A stretch of DNA of 64,000 nucleotides, taken from NCBI GenBank assembly GCA_964347035.1, contig CAYFXE010000010.1, forward strand, positions 1 through 64,000, given 5' to 3'. The stretch comes from CAYFXE01 sp964347035 (GTDB lineage Bacteria > Acidobacteriota > Aminicenantia > Aminicenantales > Aminicenantaceae). How positions within the stretch are numbered: the stretch's first letter is position 1; each line of letters starts with the position of its first letter. The notes below the pieces were generated by a model that saw only the letters and a list, made by a program, of their open reading frames with translations, ran no database searches and was not told where the DNA came from. Below are positions 1 through 8,739 of the stretch, one piece after another. The position numbers and the translations under genes are program-made.

Positions 1-325
1 CAATCTGGAGCCCCTCGAAAGGCTGTCCGAACATCGCGCCCGTGAAATCCATTTTCATGAATCGGCCGCCCATGATCACTTCGATTTTGGCAGAATTCTG
101 GGATACTACAGGCTCTGCGCCTGGCTGCATCCAGGCTGTGGTTGTGACAATCCATTCACCCACATACTTTTTGAACATCTCGTGGTTCTTGTTAGGAGCC
201 ATCATTTTCATGTAAGCTTTCATCATTTTGTCTTGGTCCATCTTACTCTCCTGAGCAAGGCCGGGAAGCGAGAAAGAAGCCGTCATCACAAACATCATCC
301 CTATGGCCAATAGAGTTTTTTTCAT
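1..325 (-). CDS. DUF1579 family secreted protein (3' end outside window)
   Basis: The frame opens at an ATG at 325 and runs off the window start, so only about 108 residues are visible. An N-terminal signal peptide is clear (MKKTLLAIGMMFVMTASF, then SLPGLAQ). The mature part reads NHEMFKKYVGEW followed by a methionine-rich GGRFMKMDF segment, the pattern of the DUF1579 family (small secreted beta-barrel-like proteins of unknown function). An AGGAGA-type ribosome site lies just upstream of the ATG. The gene is transcribed away from the neighbouring plus-strand genes. The family assignment is from motif recognition; no function can be given. Confidence 0.75.
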   Translation of the reverse strand, partial: MKKTLLAIGMMFVMTASFSLPGLAQESKMDQDKMMKAYMKMMAPNKNHEMFKKYVGEWIVTTTAWMQPGAEPVVSQNSAKIEVIMGGRFMKMDFTGAMFGQPFEGLQI

Positions 326-567
326 TTCTTTTCTCCTCTTATTAATTTCGCTTAAAATTTTAGCATAAAAAAAAGTTAATGACTACATTAAATTTATATT
401 ATTACTAAGATATATTTTTGTCGAAAAGACTAAAGCCTTATCACCCTTTTTATTGACGGCATTCGATCTAAATGATAGAAGAAATAGAGACACATACTTA
501 AGCTCCTCAGAAGAAAGAAATGTCTGTTGGCATAAATTGGATGTAAATCTTCGGGAAGGATAATCAT

Positions 568-1242
568 ATGCGACCAAGAGTCATCATGCACAATACGATA
601 AGTCTCGATGGGGCTCTCAGGGATTTTGAGATTAACCTTGAGCTCCATTACCAGATAGCGACAAGATATGCTGCAGATGTTCATCTAATTGGATCGCAGA
701 CAGCTAAAACGGGCATTGAATTGTTTACCGAAAGAATCCCGAGGGAGAAAAAGGCGGATTTTGTTAAACCTGAGATCAGGCCCGATGATGAGAGGCCTTT
801 TTGGGCGATCGTGGATAGCCAGGGACTTCTGAAAGACCTGCTCCATGTCTTACGGAGATCCGAGTACTGTAAAGAGGTCATTCTCTTAATTTCGAAAAAA
901 ACTCCTAAGTCTTACTTAAAATACCTTAAAGATAGGCACTACGACCTCATCGTTGCAGGAGAAGACCGTGTGGATATCAAACTGGCTTTGGAAGTCTTAT
1001 ATGAGCGTTACTATACGAGAACAGTATTGACGGATACAGGAGGGACTTTAAACTCCATCCTGTTGGAGGAAGGACTTGTTGACAGGATAAGTCTCTTGAT
1101 TTCTCCTGTGTTAGTCGGAAGAAGGCAGAATCAATTATTCGAGAGCTTGAAGCCAAAGAAAAGTTCAATCAGGTTAAAGCTTTTAAAGATGGAAATCTTT
1201 GATGAGAAATATGTTTTATTGGTATATAGAGTTTTGAAATGA
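568..1242 (+). CDS. RibD C-terminal-domain (dihydrofolate reductase-fold) reductase
   Basis: This 224-aa protein matches the RibD_C / archaeal RIB7-like reductase family. These enzymes use NADPH to reduce the ribosylamino-pyrimidine intermediate of riboflavin synthesis, or related substrates. The N-terminal MHNTISLDG strand and the C-terminal TDTGGTLNSILLEEGLVD segment followed by SLLISPVLVG are the family hallmarks. It lacks the deaminase domain of bifunctional RibD, and no other rib genes are nearby, so the substrate is open. A GGAAGGA ribosome site precedes the ATG. The next gene starts 13 bp after the stop, suggesting co-transcription with the methyltransferase. The family is fairly sure; the pathway is inferred. 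Confidence 0.8.
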   Translation: MRPRVIMHNTISLDGALRDFEINLELHYQIATRYAADVHLIGSQTAKTGIELFTERIPREKKADFVKPEIRPDDERPFWAIVDSQGLLKDLLHVLRRSEYCKEVILLISKKTPKSYLKYLKDRHYDLIVAGEDRVDIKLALEVLYERYYTRTVLTDTGGTLNSILLEEGLVDRISLLISPVLVGRRQNQLFESLKPKKSSIRLKLLKMEIFDEKYVLLVYRVLK

Positions 1243-1255
1243 TTTGTTTTGAGAG

Positions 1256-2107
1256 ATGAAGCGAAAGTTAGAAATAGGTCTTCTTGTCTCGATTGTTTTT
1301 CTGGCGATCTTTGCCTTTTACTTGACAATAGGAACAAGAAACCAGGAGAAAAGCTCTTCCCCATTAGTCGAGAGAGAAATCACAATACGAAATGTGACAA
1401 ACAGTCTCGTGCGCTACAGTATAAAACCCTATAATTCCTTTTCCCCCTCTGAAGAAAAGCGTTTGGACGTAGCTGCTGTGCACAGATACTCGACTCATGT
1501 TCCGATGGATATAACCTACGAACGGCTGGGGAGAGATGTGATACGGCATCTCTCTCCTGGTATGTCCTATTCTTTCCGTTATGACGAGCACAATCTGGTT
1601 CATATATATGAGGGATCGCACGGTAAAGAAGACACTGTGGACCTGGCGCCTTTCGTGATCACCCCGATGGAGGTTGTCGAAAGAATGTTGGAAATGGCCG
1701 AGGTGGACCAGGATGACGTCGTGTATGACCTTGGTTGCGGGGACGGACGCATCGTTATAGCTGCCGCAGAAAAATATGGGGCACGCGGTGTCGGGATCGA
1801 TATCGACCCCCGAAGGATAGAGGAATCCAAAAAAAATGCGGTCGAGAGCGGGGTGGACAACCTGGTCCGGTTTTTTGTGCAGGATGCGACCAAGGTCGAT
1901 GTTTCCGAGGCCACCGTTGTCACTCTTTATCTGCTGCCCGAGTCCAACGAGCTTTTACGTCCTAAATTCGAGGAGGAACTCAAGCCCGGTGCTTATGTCA
2001 TCTCGCACAACTACAGTATCCCAGGATGGGAAGAAAAAGAAGTTGATTACGCTACCGTGAAAGTGGCTACCGGAAAACAGCACACCATATTTCTGTATAA
2101 GCGTTAA
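1256..2107 (+). CDS. Membrane-anchored class I SAM-dependent methyltransferase
   Basis: 283 aa. Residues about 7-25 form a hydrophobic N-terminal anchor or signal. A region of about 100 residues of unknown type follows. From about residue 130 there is a Rossmann methyltransferase domain with motif I VVYDLGCGDGRIVIAA, the acidic ribose-binding strand GVGIDIDPRRIEESKKNA, and ATVVTLYLLPESNELLRPKF near the end. The same motifs occur in the protein at 55490..56434, so the two are paralogues that differ in their extra domain (N-terminal here, C-terminal there). Export of a SAM enzyme would be odd, since SAM is cytosolic; the N-terminal segment may only be a membrane anchor. The substrate is unknown. 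Confidence 0.8.
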   Translation: MKRKLEIGLLVSIVFLAIFAFYLTIGTRNQEKSSSPLVEREITIRNVTNSLVRYSIKPYNSFSPSEEKRLDVAAVHRYSTHVPMDITYERLGRDVIRHLSPGMSYSFRYDEHNLVHIYEGSHGKEDTVDLAPFVITPMEVVERMLEMAEVDQDDVVYDLGCGDGRIVIAAAEKYGARGVGIDIDPRRIEESKKNAVESGVDNLVRFFVQDATKVDVSEATVVTLYLLPESNELLRPKFEEELKPGAYVISHNYSIPGWEEKEVDYATVKVATGKQHTIFLYKR

Positions 2108-2231
2108 AATTCAAGCCGTGATTCAGTGAGGTTAAATAAAACCCAGAACTAAGAAGGCCAAATGATCATAAATATATCATCGCTTGGCTCATACTGCCGA
2201 TCATCGGGATTATAAACAGATCTATACGGTT

Positions 2232-3188
2232 CTACTTTTTTTCTGGGGTGATGTCCACTATCTTTTTTAGCTTTTGAGCCAGTTCTTCCGGGATATTGGC
2301 TGAGATCTTTACATGATCATCACTAGAGGAAATTTGGACAGCGTTCAGGAGTTCGCCGAGTTCTGGTTTATCAGAGACCATCGTTGCTCCTAGAGCTTTG
2401 AATCCGTTCAACGTTTGGGCCAGTTGATGGTTCTTCTCTACGTCTTCTCCCTCGGCTTTAATGTCTACCAGGACATTTTTGTTTTTGTAGTCAAAGTTCA
2501 TCGTTAAGGCGTTGAACGACTCCGCGATTTTCAACTGGGGGCTTTGAGACGTCGGCATATTCATGGCTTCAGCGGGATCGACTATGGCAGCCCAAACGAT
2601 GGTGCTCTTGTCGGTTCTTCCGAAGAGTGCAGAGAGGGCCTCGTTCTTATAAATATTATCTTTCTTGCCTTGAAGAACATCGATACAGGATTTGGCACCG
2701 ACAGCATTGCCGATAGCGATGTGGGATTCATCGAGCATGACCATACATTCCGTTTTTCGTTTGTCGGTGAAATATATTGTGAAGCCGTCATAATCCTCCG
2801 TGGCCAGTTCACCTTTGGATTTCTCTTGAATTACACCAAGGATTTTTTCCTTGTCATAAGTCATGTTAATGATCACCACACCTTCATAATTCTTGGGTGA
2901 GACAGGAATGAGACCCGCTGCAAGGTGGTGAATATCCTTTTCGGGATCGATTCCTGTTTTTTCAATCAATTCGCCCATTTTTTGAGCTTCTTCTTGGATG
3001 ATATTACGGGCCATTTCTGTGGCCATTCCTTTGTCGACATCGACAAAAAAGACTCCTTTGGCTTCGACTGGAAACATCTTGAGCATCTCATCGACAGCCG
3101 GTGAAGCTGCTTTTTCTTTAGGGCCGCAGGCATTAAATAAGATTAAGAAGAGAGCCAGGATAAAGACAGGAAATGCGTACCTTTTCAT
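2232..3188 (-). CDS. Putative lipoprotein, secreted two-domain protein similar to the product at 4934..5875
   Basis: The start at 3188 is chosen because GGAGG lies seven bases upstream and it gives a clean lipoprotein signal peptide (MKRYAFPVFILALFLILFNAC) with a lipobox Cys at about residue 21. A further upstream ATG at 3221 would spoil it. The mature protein (about 297 aa) reads GVFFVDVDK, then KTGIDPEKDIHHLA, YDGFTIYFTD and SHIAIGNAVGAKSCIDVLQG. The order and spacing resemble the secreted protein encoded at the other end of this cluster, and the DUF3352-like group of secreted proteins. It is probably the last gene of the sigma/anti-sigma cluster, 108 bp after the HEAT gene. No enzymatic motif is seen. 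Confidence 0.65.
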   Translation of the reverse strand: MKRYAFPVFILALFLILFNACGPKEKAASPAVDEMLKMFPVEAKGVFFVDVDKGMATEMARNIIQEEAQKMGELIEKTGIDPEKDIHHLAAGLIPVSPKNYEGVVIINMTYDKEKILGVIQEKSKGELATEDYDGFTIYFTDKRKTECMVMLDESHIAIGNAVGAKSCIDVLQGKKDNIYKNEALSALFGRTDKSTIVWAAIVDPAEAMNMPTSQSPQLKIAESFNALTMNFDYKNKNVLVDIKAEGEDVEKNHQLAQTLNGFKALGATMVSDKPELGELLNAVQISSSDDHVKISANIPEELAQKLKKIVDITPEKK

Positions 3189-3296
3189 TCGATAACCTCC
3201 ATTTTGTGGTTTAATGTTCATTTATTAGACTAAAATACCCTAATTATTGGCCCTGTGCAAAGGATTTCTTCTCGATATTCTGAGGTAGGTTTGTGT

Positions 3297-3712
3297 TTAT
3301 AGCCAGTCGTACATCCATCGGGTCAACGAGAATTCCCCTTTGCATTGTTTGAGAGCTTTCTTCACTGTATACTGAACAATGCCCAGCTTGGGGTCATACG
3401 GTTTTTTCTGGACTTCTCCTGTGTACAGTTCCTCCAACAGTGGAAGGGCTTTTTCATCTCCGATCTGCCCCAAGGCCCAGATGGCTTTGTTTTTCTCTCG
3501 GTAGCCAAATTTATCCGATTCCACAAGAGACATTAAAGCGTCAACACAATCCCTTTAAATTCATTTTGGGCTTTGTTGCAGATGGATTTAACATCCGAGA
3601 AGATGATGAAAAGCGATACAGCCAATATGGCGGCCAGGATAAGAATCCCGATGGGCGGCCCGATGATTAGCGTTTTTTCAAGCGTGGAGAATGATTCCCA
3701 TCTCTTGCCCAT
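3297..3712 (-). pseudogene. Membrane-anchored HEAT-repeat protein, frameshifted
   Basis: From an ATG at 3712 the frame reads MGKRWESFSTLEKTLIIG, a transmembrane segment (ILILAAILAVSLFIIF) and then NEFKG, and stops after 56-59 codons. The continuation lies in another frame: DCVDALMSLVESDKFG, then REKNKAIWALGQIGDEKALP and LLEELYTGE, a classic HEAT-type repeat. Adding one G to the GGG run (3551..3553 on the plus strand) would join NEFKG directly to DCVDAL and restore one protein of about 138 aa. The gene lies 41 bp downstream of the anti-sigma gene in the same direction. The single-base lesion could be an assembly error. In similar proteobacterial and acidobacterial clusters such small HEAT proteins accompany sigma/anti-sigma pairs; that link is inference here. 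Confidence 0.75.
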
Positions 3713-3753
3713 TATCGCCTTTTCTCCTCAGCTTCGATCGGGTAGTTTGTCTC

Positions 3754-4275
3754 CTAATAAGGTTCCTCTCCGATTCCTTGTTCTAGGCAGGAAACAAGAA
3801 ATTTCGCTGTCGAATTCAATGTCTCTCTCAAGCCTTTGATTTCTTCTACCAGGGGAGACTCGATGCTCACAATCTTATTCTCGAGAGAGGTTTGGTTGAT
3901 GTCGAATTCATAGATTGATTCCAAAAGATTAGGTTGGCTTGACTTTGGAGCCGTCAACCAGATGATGCTGATCGTCAAGACCAGGAGAGCAGCAGCCGCC
4001 GCGACAGAAGGAATGAGGACTGGCTTTCGAGAGCGAGATTCTTCTTGCTCGGGGCTCTTCGATAATTTTAACAGTATCTTTTTGTCGAGGGCTTCATCGT
4101 AGCCCTTGAGAACCTCATTTAAATCCTGAGCACTCCTTTTTTCGAGTGAATCGGAAAACAAAGCAAATTCCCGGCAGGAAGCACAGCGTCGGAGATGGCG
4201 GCGGACAAGGCTTGCGGCAGGCTTTCCTGATTCCAATGCTTGGGATATGAGCCATTTATAGATTGAACAAAACAT
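3754..4275 (-). CDS. Anti-sigma factor with N-terminal zinc-finger (ZAS-like) and one membrane segment
   Basis: 173 aa. Near the N-terminus is HLRRCASCREF, which fits the HxxxCxxC core of zinc-binding anti-sigma domains that clamp ECF sigma factors in the cytoplasm. A single membrane segment lies at about residues 88-110 (VAAAAALLVLTISIIWLTA), followed by an extracytoplasmic tail of about 60 aa that could sense the signal. The gene starts 14 bp after the sigma-factor stop on the same strand, the usual arrangement for a cognate pair. The upstream His/Cys of a full ZAS motif is less clear, so zinc binding is likely but not certain. Confidence 0.8.
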   Translation of the reverse strand: MFCSIYKWLISQALESGKPAASLVRRHLRRCASCREFALFSDSLEKRSAQDLNEVLKGYDEALDKKILLKLSKSPEQEESRSRKPVLIPSVAAAAALLVLTISIIWLTAPKSSQPNLLESIYEFDINQTSLENKIVSIESPLVEEIKGLRETLNSTAKFLVSCLEQGIGEEPY

Positions 4276-4289
4276 CTTTCATCTCCTTT

Positions 4290-4892
4290 TCATAGGAATG
4301 AAAATTTATGCTCGACCGAAGCTGTGCTGTCCAGGCCTTCGGAGGCAGTTACTGGATGTATCTTTTTTGCTAGATTTAAACGGGCTCGATGGAGAAGGAC
4401 ACGAACGGTGATCGGCTTTTTCTTCATAACTTGGGCGATGTCTTTGACTGACATGTCTTCCGCATAACGTAGCCAGAGAGCCTCGAATTCCTTCGGCTGT
4501 AGAGTTTTTGCCTGACGCCATAAGTTTTGGGATTGTTCTTTCTGGATCATGGCCTCTTGGGGATCAAGCTCATGACTTTTAAACCTGGAGGACTCTCCTT
4601 GCGGTTTTTGTCTCCGGTAGCGGCTGATTGCCTGTCTGACCGCTATGGTGTACAGCCAGGTGGAAAACTTCTTTTGGGGATCGAAACGGCCGATATTTCG
4701 GAAGGCCTTGAGAAAAGTCTCTTGGACTAAATCTTCGATATCCTGGTCTGTCTGGATTTTGTGGCGTAGAAAGTGCCGCAATCGGGCGCTGTACCGGAAA
4801 ACCAGCTCTTCAAACGAGCCGAGCAAGCCTTCCGCTGCCCGTATGGCTATTTCTTCGTCTGAAAGATGATTTATCGATGAAGTTTGATTCAT
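4290..4892 (-). CDS. ECF-type RNA polymerase sigma-70 factor
   Basis: 200 aa, the normal length for an ECF sigma factor. Region 2 is visible in FEELVFRYSARLRHFLRHK and DIEDLVQETFLKAFRNI, with FSTWLYTIAVRQAISRYRR completing region 2.4. Region 4 has LWLRYAEDMSVKDIAQVM, a helix-turn-helix that reads the -35 element, then VRVLLHRARLNLAKK. The cognate anti-sigma gene follows 14 bp downstream. The gene upstream (4934..5875) ends 41 bp before, so the whole cluster probably forms one transcript. Autoregulation is typical of such pairs, but I could not identify a convincing ECF promoter upstream. Confidence 0.9.
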   Translation of the reverse strand: MNQTSSINHLSDEEIAIRAAEGLLGSFEELVFRYSARLRHFLRHKIQTDQDIEDLVQETFLKAFRNIGRFDPQKKFSTWLYTIAVRQAISRYRRQKPQGESSRFKSHELDPQEAMIQKEQSQNLWRQAKTLQPKEFEALWLRYAEDMSVKDIAQVMKKKPITVRVLLHRARLNLAKKIHPVTASEGLDSTASVEHKFSFL

Positions 4893-4933
4893 CAGTCTGA
4901 GTGGTTCTAACCTTAATGTAACTGATTTTTAGA

Positions 4934-5875
4934 TTAAGTTAAAGGAGATAACTCTCCTCTTAAAGAGAAAGGCGGGAATTTACCTTTCTTGGCAATAAGC
5001 TTGATGATGTAGTCGACTGGATAAGTAAACCCCATGCGGACTGTGTTTCCTTTTGTTTGGACGATGAGATCTTCCGGGAGTTTCAGATCAGCCGGGATAT
5101 CCTCTTTCTGCATGTTGGCCATGGCGATGAGTCCCCTGACTATTTGCTCCATGTTTTTCGCATCTTCAGGAGTCAAGGTGGAGACATTTAGATTGAAGGC
5201 CAAGTCCTCCTGGTTTTCCTCCAGGGTGAACAGAGCATTGCTCATCTTAGTCAATATGACGGGTTTTTTATGCTTAGCCAGGGAAGATATATTTTCAACA
5301 ACGGCGGTCAGGAAGACACCGGACGAAACCTTCTCCAGCTCTAATCTCAGAGGAGATGCGGAGATATCCTGTTTTTTTCCGGCGACGACATCCAAAGCGG
5401 CCTTTATGCCTGTTTCGTTCTGAGCGATAAGGGCGAGACCTTCCTTAGGGAATGTTAAAAATTCATCAGATCCACCGCTGTAGATAGTGTACTGAAGATA
5501 GGAGATTTCCTTTAGGCTTTCCTTTTTCTTTATCTGTTTGATGAGCTGGTCTTCGCTAAAGTTCCCGCTAACACAGATGACGGTATCTTTCTCTTCGACA
5601 CCCAGCCCATAGATGGTGACACTCTTGATATCGTTCAACAGATCGATTCCGAAGGACTTTGAGATTTTGTCGTTTTTTTCTTGGAGTTTGTTCATGATTT
5701 CCTGGTTTTTAAGTTTGGTATGCAACTTGGTGTTGACGTATTTCTGTATGTCAAAATGGACGACCCATTTAGCATCGGATGGGATGATCGATTTTTGAAG
5801 GGGAGCGGCTATTCCCTCGGTAAGAAAGAGAAGAGCCATCACGGCAACGATAAGGATGATGATAGTCTTTTTCAT
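4934..5875 (-). CDS. Secreted protein of unknown function, similar in layout to the lipoprotein at 2232..3188
   Basis: The start at 5875 is preferred over an upstream in-frame ATG (5908) because AGGAG lies immediately before it and it yields a signal peptide (KKTIIILIVAVMALLFLTEG, then IAAPLQ). The mature protein begins IIPSDAKWVVHFDIQKY, and carries SFGIDLLNDIKSVTIYG and ALIAQNETGIKAALDVVAGK. These parallel GVFFVDVDK, TGIDPEKDIHHLA and AIGNAVGAKSCIDVLQG in the lipoprotein at the far end of the cluster. The two probably share a fold. It lies first in the sigma/anti-sigma cluster. There is no catalytic signature; it may be an envelope target or sensor of the sigma system. Confidence 0.65.
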   Translation of the reverse strand: MKKTIIILIVAVMALLFLTEGIAAPLQKSIIPSDAKWVVHFDIQKYVNTKLHTKLKNQEIMNKLQEKNDKISKSFGIDLLNDIKSVTIYGLGVEEKDTVICVSGNFSEDQLIKQIKKKESLKEISYLQYTIYSGGSDEFLTFPKEGLALIAQNETGIKAALDVVAGKKQDISASPLRLELEKVSSGVFLTAVVENISSLAKHKKPVILTKMSNALFTLEENQEDLAFNLNVSTLTPEDAKNMEQIVRGLIAMANMQKEDIPADLKLPEDLIVQTKGNTVRMGFTYPVDYIIKLIAKKGKFPPFSLRGELSPLT

Positions 5876-6032
5876 TTTTTTTCTCCTTTTTCTTTCAGTT
5901 TTTTCCATAATTGGGATAATCCAATATCTTCATCCTTTTATACGCTGCGAATGCCAATATGTTACATGGTCTCTCTATTAAGGGGACATGAACCTTAATT
6001 CAGAGTGCTCATTCTCAAAGCTTTATTATGAA

Positions 6033-6115
6033 CTGGGGTCAGGCCTTATCCCAAGGTTTTGTACTCGGGTAAAGGCAGAGACACAGCGCTTTCGGACGAC
6101 AAGGCCTGACCCCAG
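6033..6115. repeat. REP/MITE-like palindromic element, 15-bp perfect inverted repeat
   Basis: CTGGGGTCAGGCCTT at 6033..6047 is exactly complementary to AAGGCCTGACCCCAG at 6101..6115, giving a long hairpin with a 53-base interior. The outer GGGGTCAG-CCTT core recurs in the 30-bp inverted repeat at 58254..58355. The element sits in the 344-bp gap between the divergently transcribed sigma cluster and the aminopeptidase gene; no gene is seen in that gap. Short palindromes of this kind are often mobilised by REP-associated tyrosine transposases, but none is encoded in the window. Confidence 0.75.
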
Positions 6116-6219
6116 CAGCCTAAAGATGCTTACCTTGCGGGATTATGATTTGACTGTTTCTTGGGCATCATCTATATTAGCTTTTCTAATATTCAAAGGC
6201 CATCAAAGGGAGTTTCGTC

Positions 6220-8739
6220 ATGGAAAAAATAGTTCCCAGACATTACAGGCTTCTTCTGGAGCCAGACTTAACAACTTTTGCCTTCAACGGAAGAACAGAG
6301 ATTCTGATAGAAGCCCGTGAAGCCACCAAATCCATCACTCTCAATGCTATCGACCTCGACATTAAGGACTGTAAAGTTGCTGTCGATGGAAGCTATGAAA
6401 AAGCCGCTTTTTCTGCGCCCGATAAAGAGGCTCAAAAGTTCACGATAGAACTGCCTCGAGAAAAGAAAGGCGAGATAAAGATAAACATTGAATACACGGG
6501 GAATATTAATGAGACCATGCTCGGATTTTACCGCAGTAAATATACCGATAAAGATGGGCAGGAGAAGTACATCGCTGTCACTCAATTCGAGGAAGCCCAG
6601 GCCAGAAAAGCCTTTCCTTGTTTCGATCACCCTGCTCTAAAAGCCACGTTCGATATTGAATACCTCATCGGAAGCCATCTTACAGGAATTTCGAACATGC
6701 CTATCGAGGAAGAAAAGATTATCCCTGGGAATAAGAAACTTGTGAAGTTTCAGCGGACGCCAGTCATGTCAACCTATCTTCTTTTCTTCGGCGTTGGAGA
6801 GTTCGAAATCATGGAAGATCCCGGTGTGGTATTGCTTCGTGCTATAACAACACCCGGAAAAATTGATTTAGCCAAGGAGGGATTAGGATTTGCTCGAAAA
6901 TGTATCGAGTTTTTAGAAAACCAATTCGGTGCAATATATCCGCTGCCCAAACTCGATTTGATCGCTGTGCCAGATTTTGCCTTTGGAGCGATGGAGAATT
7001 GGGGAGCCATGACCTTCCGGGAGAACCTGCTTCTGGTTTATCCTGGAATTACCTCAAGAAAAGCCCTTCAAGGCTTATTCATAACCATTGCTCATGAGAT
7101 TGTCCATCAGTGGTTCGGTGATTTAGTGAGTCCGGCCGACTGGAAATACCTCTGGTTGAATGAAAGCTTTGCCACAATCTACGGAGAGATAGCCGTGGAT
7201 CATCAACATCCTGAATGGCAAACCATGGAGAGTTTTCTGCTGGAAACGACAGCGGCCGCGCTAAGCCGGGACTCTCTGGAAGAAAATTTTGCCATCGAGC
7301 TGGAGGAGGAAGCCAGGATTACGGCCAGTACAGCGCCCATAATCTATAACAAGGGAGGTTCAATTCTCCGCATGGCCACTGCCTACCTAGGTGATCAGGT
7401 GAAGGCAGCTCTCAAGGATTATTTTGAATGGCATGCCTTTTCCACCGCTGAAAGCTCTGATCTTTGGGAAGCCTTCGGACGAGCGGCTCAGGATGAATTG
7501 ATCGCCAAGATGATGATAACCTGGGTCAAACAGCCCGGCCATCCTCTGATAGATGTCAAGCAGGAGAACAATACGTTAGTCTTTTCACAGGAACGGTTTA
7601 CCTTTCTCAACGACAGGAAACATGAGGAAGAATGGATCATCCCTCTGACGATTTTGACCATCGATGCTCAAGGCAAGAAAAAAGTTTTAAAGCACACACT
7701 CTCTGACAAAACTGGAAAGTTGGAGGTGGATGATAAGATCAAGGCCTTTAAAATGAATCATGAGCAGACAGGATTCTACAGAGTTAAATACGAATCGTCT
7801 GAACTAGAGAACATAGGGCATCTTATAAGTGAAAAGGCCATCGGCGGGCTGGATCGGTACGGTGTCCAGGAGGATCTTTTTGCTCTGGTCAGGCGGGGAG
7901 ATATCAACCTTTCTTATTATCTGGATTATATCAACACTTATTATCAACAAGAGGATCATCATCTCCCCCTGAGAGGTATTCTTAAAAACCTATCCCTCCT
8001 GAATCTTGTTGTGAAAGGGCCGGCCAAGGATAAAGTCAGGGAAGCCGGTAAGAACTTGACTGAGGGTATTCTCGATCGAATCGAGTATGTGCCGCAGGCT
8101 GATGAATCGTTAACGACTTCAGCTCTTAGGAGTGGCGCCTTATGGAATGCCGCCTTATTTGGAGGCCAGAGGGCTGTCGATTTTTCTCTGGATCAATTCA
8201 ATAGAATGATTAAAACTGGCGAGAATATCCATCCTGATATTGCCGATCCTGTGCAGAGAACCGCTGCTTACACCGATAGTCACTCACTCGAGACTCTGAT
8301 CTCGCGCTTCAAGGCAAGCGAAAGTGAGCAAGAAAGAATGATCTTATCCGCAGCGCTTGGTTGTGTCCAAGAAGAGAACATGCAGAAGGTTATTGATTTT
8401 GTCCTGGATGAGATGCCTCCAAGGCTTCAGTTTATACCGATTCATACGATGTCTGCCAATCCGACGTTGACACCTTATCTTTGGGACATGTTCAGACAGA
8501 ATCAGGATAAGTTAGAAAAGCTGCATCCAATCCATTTTGAATACATCGTGATCGGCGTTATATCCATAGGAGGGTTAACTCATGCCCAGAAAATCAAAGA
8601 ATTCTTCTCAGCATATGCACCAGAATCCCTGAAATCTTACCAGAAATATCTTCGGGAAACTCTCGATATGGCCCTGGAAGTGTTGGATGTAAATTTAAAA
8701 CTAAGGATAGGGGACGTTCCCCAAAGTGCCACCCCTTAA
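6220..8739 (+). CDS. M1 family zinc aminopeptidase
   Basis: 839 aa, the typical length for the gluzincin aminopeptidase N/ERAP-like family. It removes N-terminal residues from peptides. The exopeptidase motif GAMENWG is at about residues 256-262. The zinc motif HEIVHQWFGD starts near residue 292 and the third ligand lies in NESFA near 314. There is no signal peptide, so it should act in the cytosol. The C-terminal half is the helical ERAP-like domain. The last nine residues (GDVPQSATP) and the stop are encoded by a repeat element shared with 20994. The gene converges with the histidine-kinase gene, overlapping it by 4 bp. Confidence 0.95.
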   Translation: MEKIVPRHYRLLLEPDLTTFAFNGRTEILIEAREATKSITLNAIDLDIKDCKVAVDGSYEKAAFSAPDKEAQKFTIELPREKKGEIKINIEYTGNINETMLGFYRSKYTDKDGQEKYIAVTQFEEAQARKAFPCFDHPALKATFDIEYLIGSHLTGISNMPIEEEKIIPGNKKLVKFQRTPVMSTYLLFFGVGEFEIMEDPGVVLLRAITTPGKIDLAKEGLGFARKCIEFLENQFGAIYPLPKLDLIAVPDFAFGAMENWGAMTFRENLLLVYPGITSRKALQGLFITIAHEIVHQWFGDLVSPADWKYLWLNESFATIYGEIAVDHQHPEWQTMESFLLETTAAALSRDSLEENFAIELEEEARITASTAPIIYNKGGSILRMATAYLGDQVKAALKDYFEWHAFSTAESSDLWEAFGRAAQDELIAKMMITWVKQPGHPLIDVKQENNTLVFSQERFTFLNDRKHEEEWIIPLTILTIDAQGKKKVLKHTLSDKTGKLEVDDKIKAFKMNHEQTGFYRVKYESSELENIGHLISEKAIGGLDRYGVQEDLFALVRRGDINLSYYLDYINTYYQQEDHHLPLRGILKNLSLLNLVVKGPAKDKVREAGKNLTEGILDRIEYVPQADESLTTSALRSGALWNAALFGGQRAVDFSLDQFNRMIKTGENIHPDIADPVQRTAAYTDSHSLETLISRFKASESEQERMILSAALGCVQEENMQKVIDFVLDEMPPRLQFIPIHTMSANPTLTPYLWDMFRQNQDKLEKLHPIHFEYIVIGVISIGGLTHAQKIKEFFSAYAPESLKSYQKYLRETLDMALEVLDVNLKLRIGDVPQSATP
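8710..8738. repeat. Dispersed 29-bp repeat (half-site of a palindromic element) inside the aminopeptidase 3' end
   Basis: The 29 bases begin GGGGACGTTCCCCAAAGT and match 20994..21021 at about 26 positions, with two substitutions and one indel. GGGGACGTTCCCC is itself nearly palindromic. Here the element encodes the C-terminal tail and supplies the stop of the aminopeptidase. The histidine-kinase stop on the other strand (8736..8738) lies at its edge. It may serve as a bidirectional transcription stop between the convergent genes. Confidence 0.7.
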
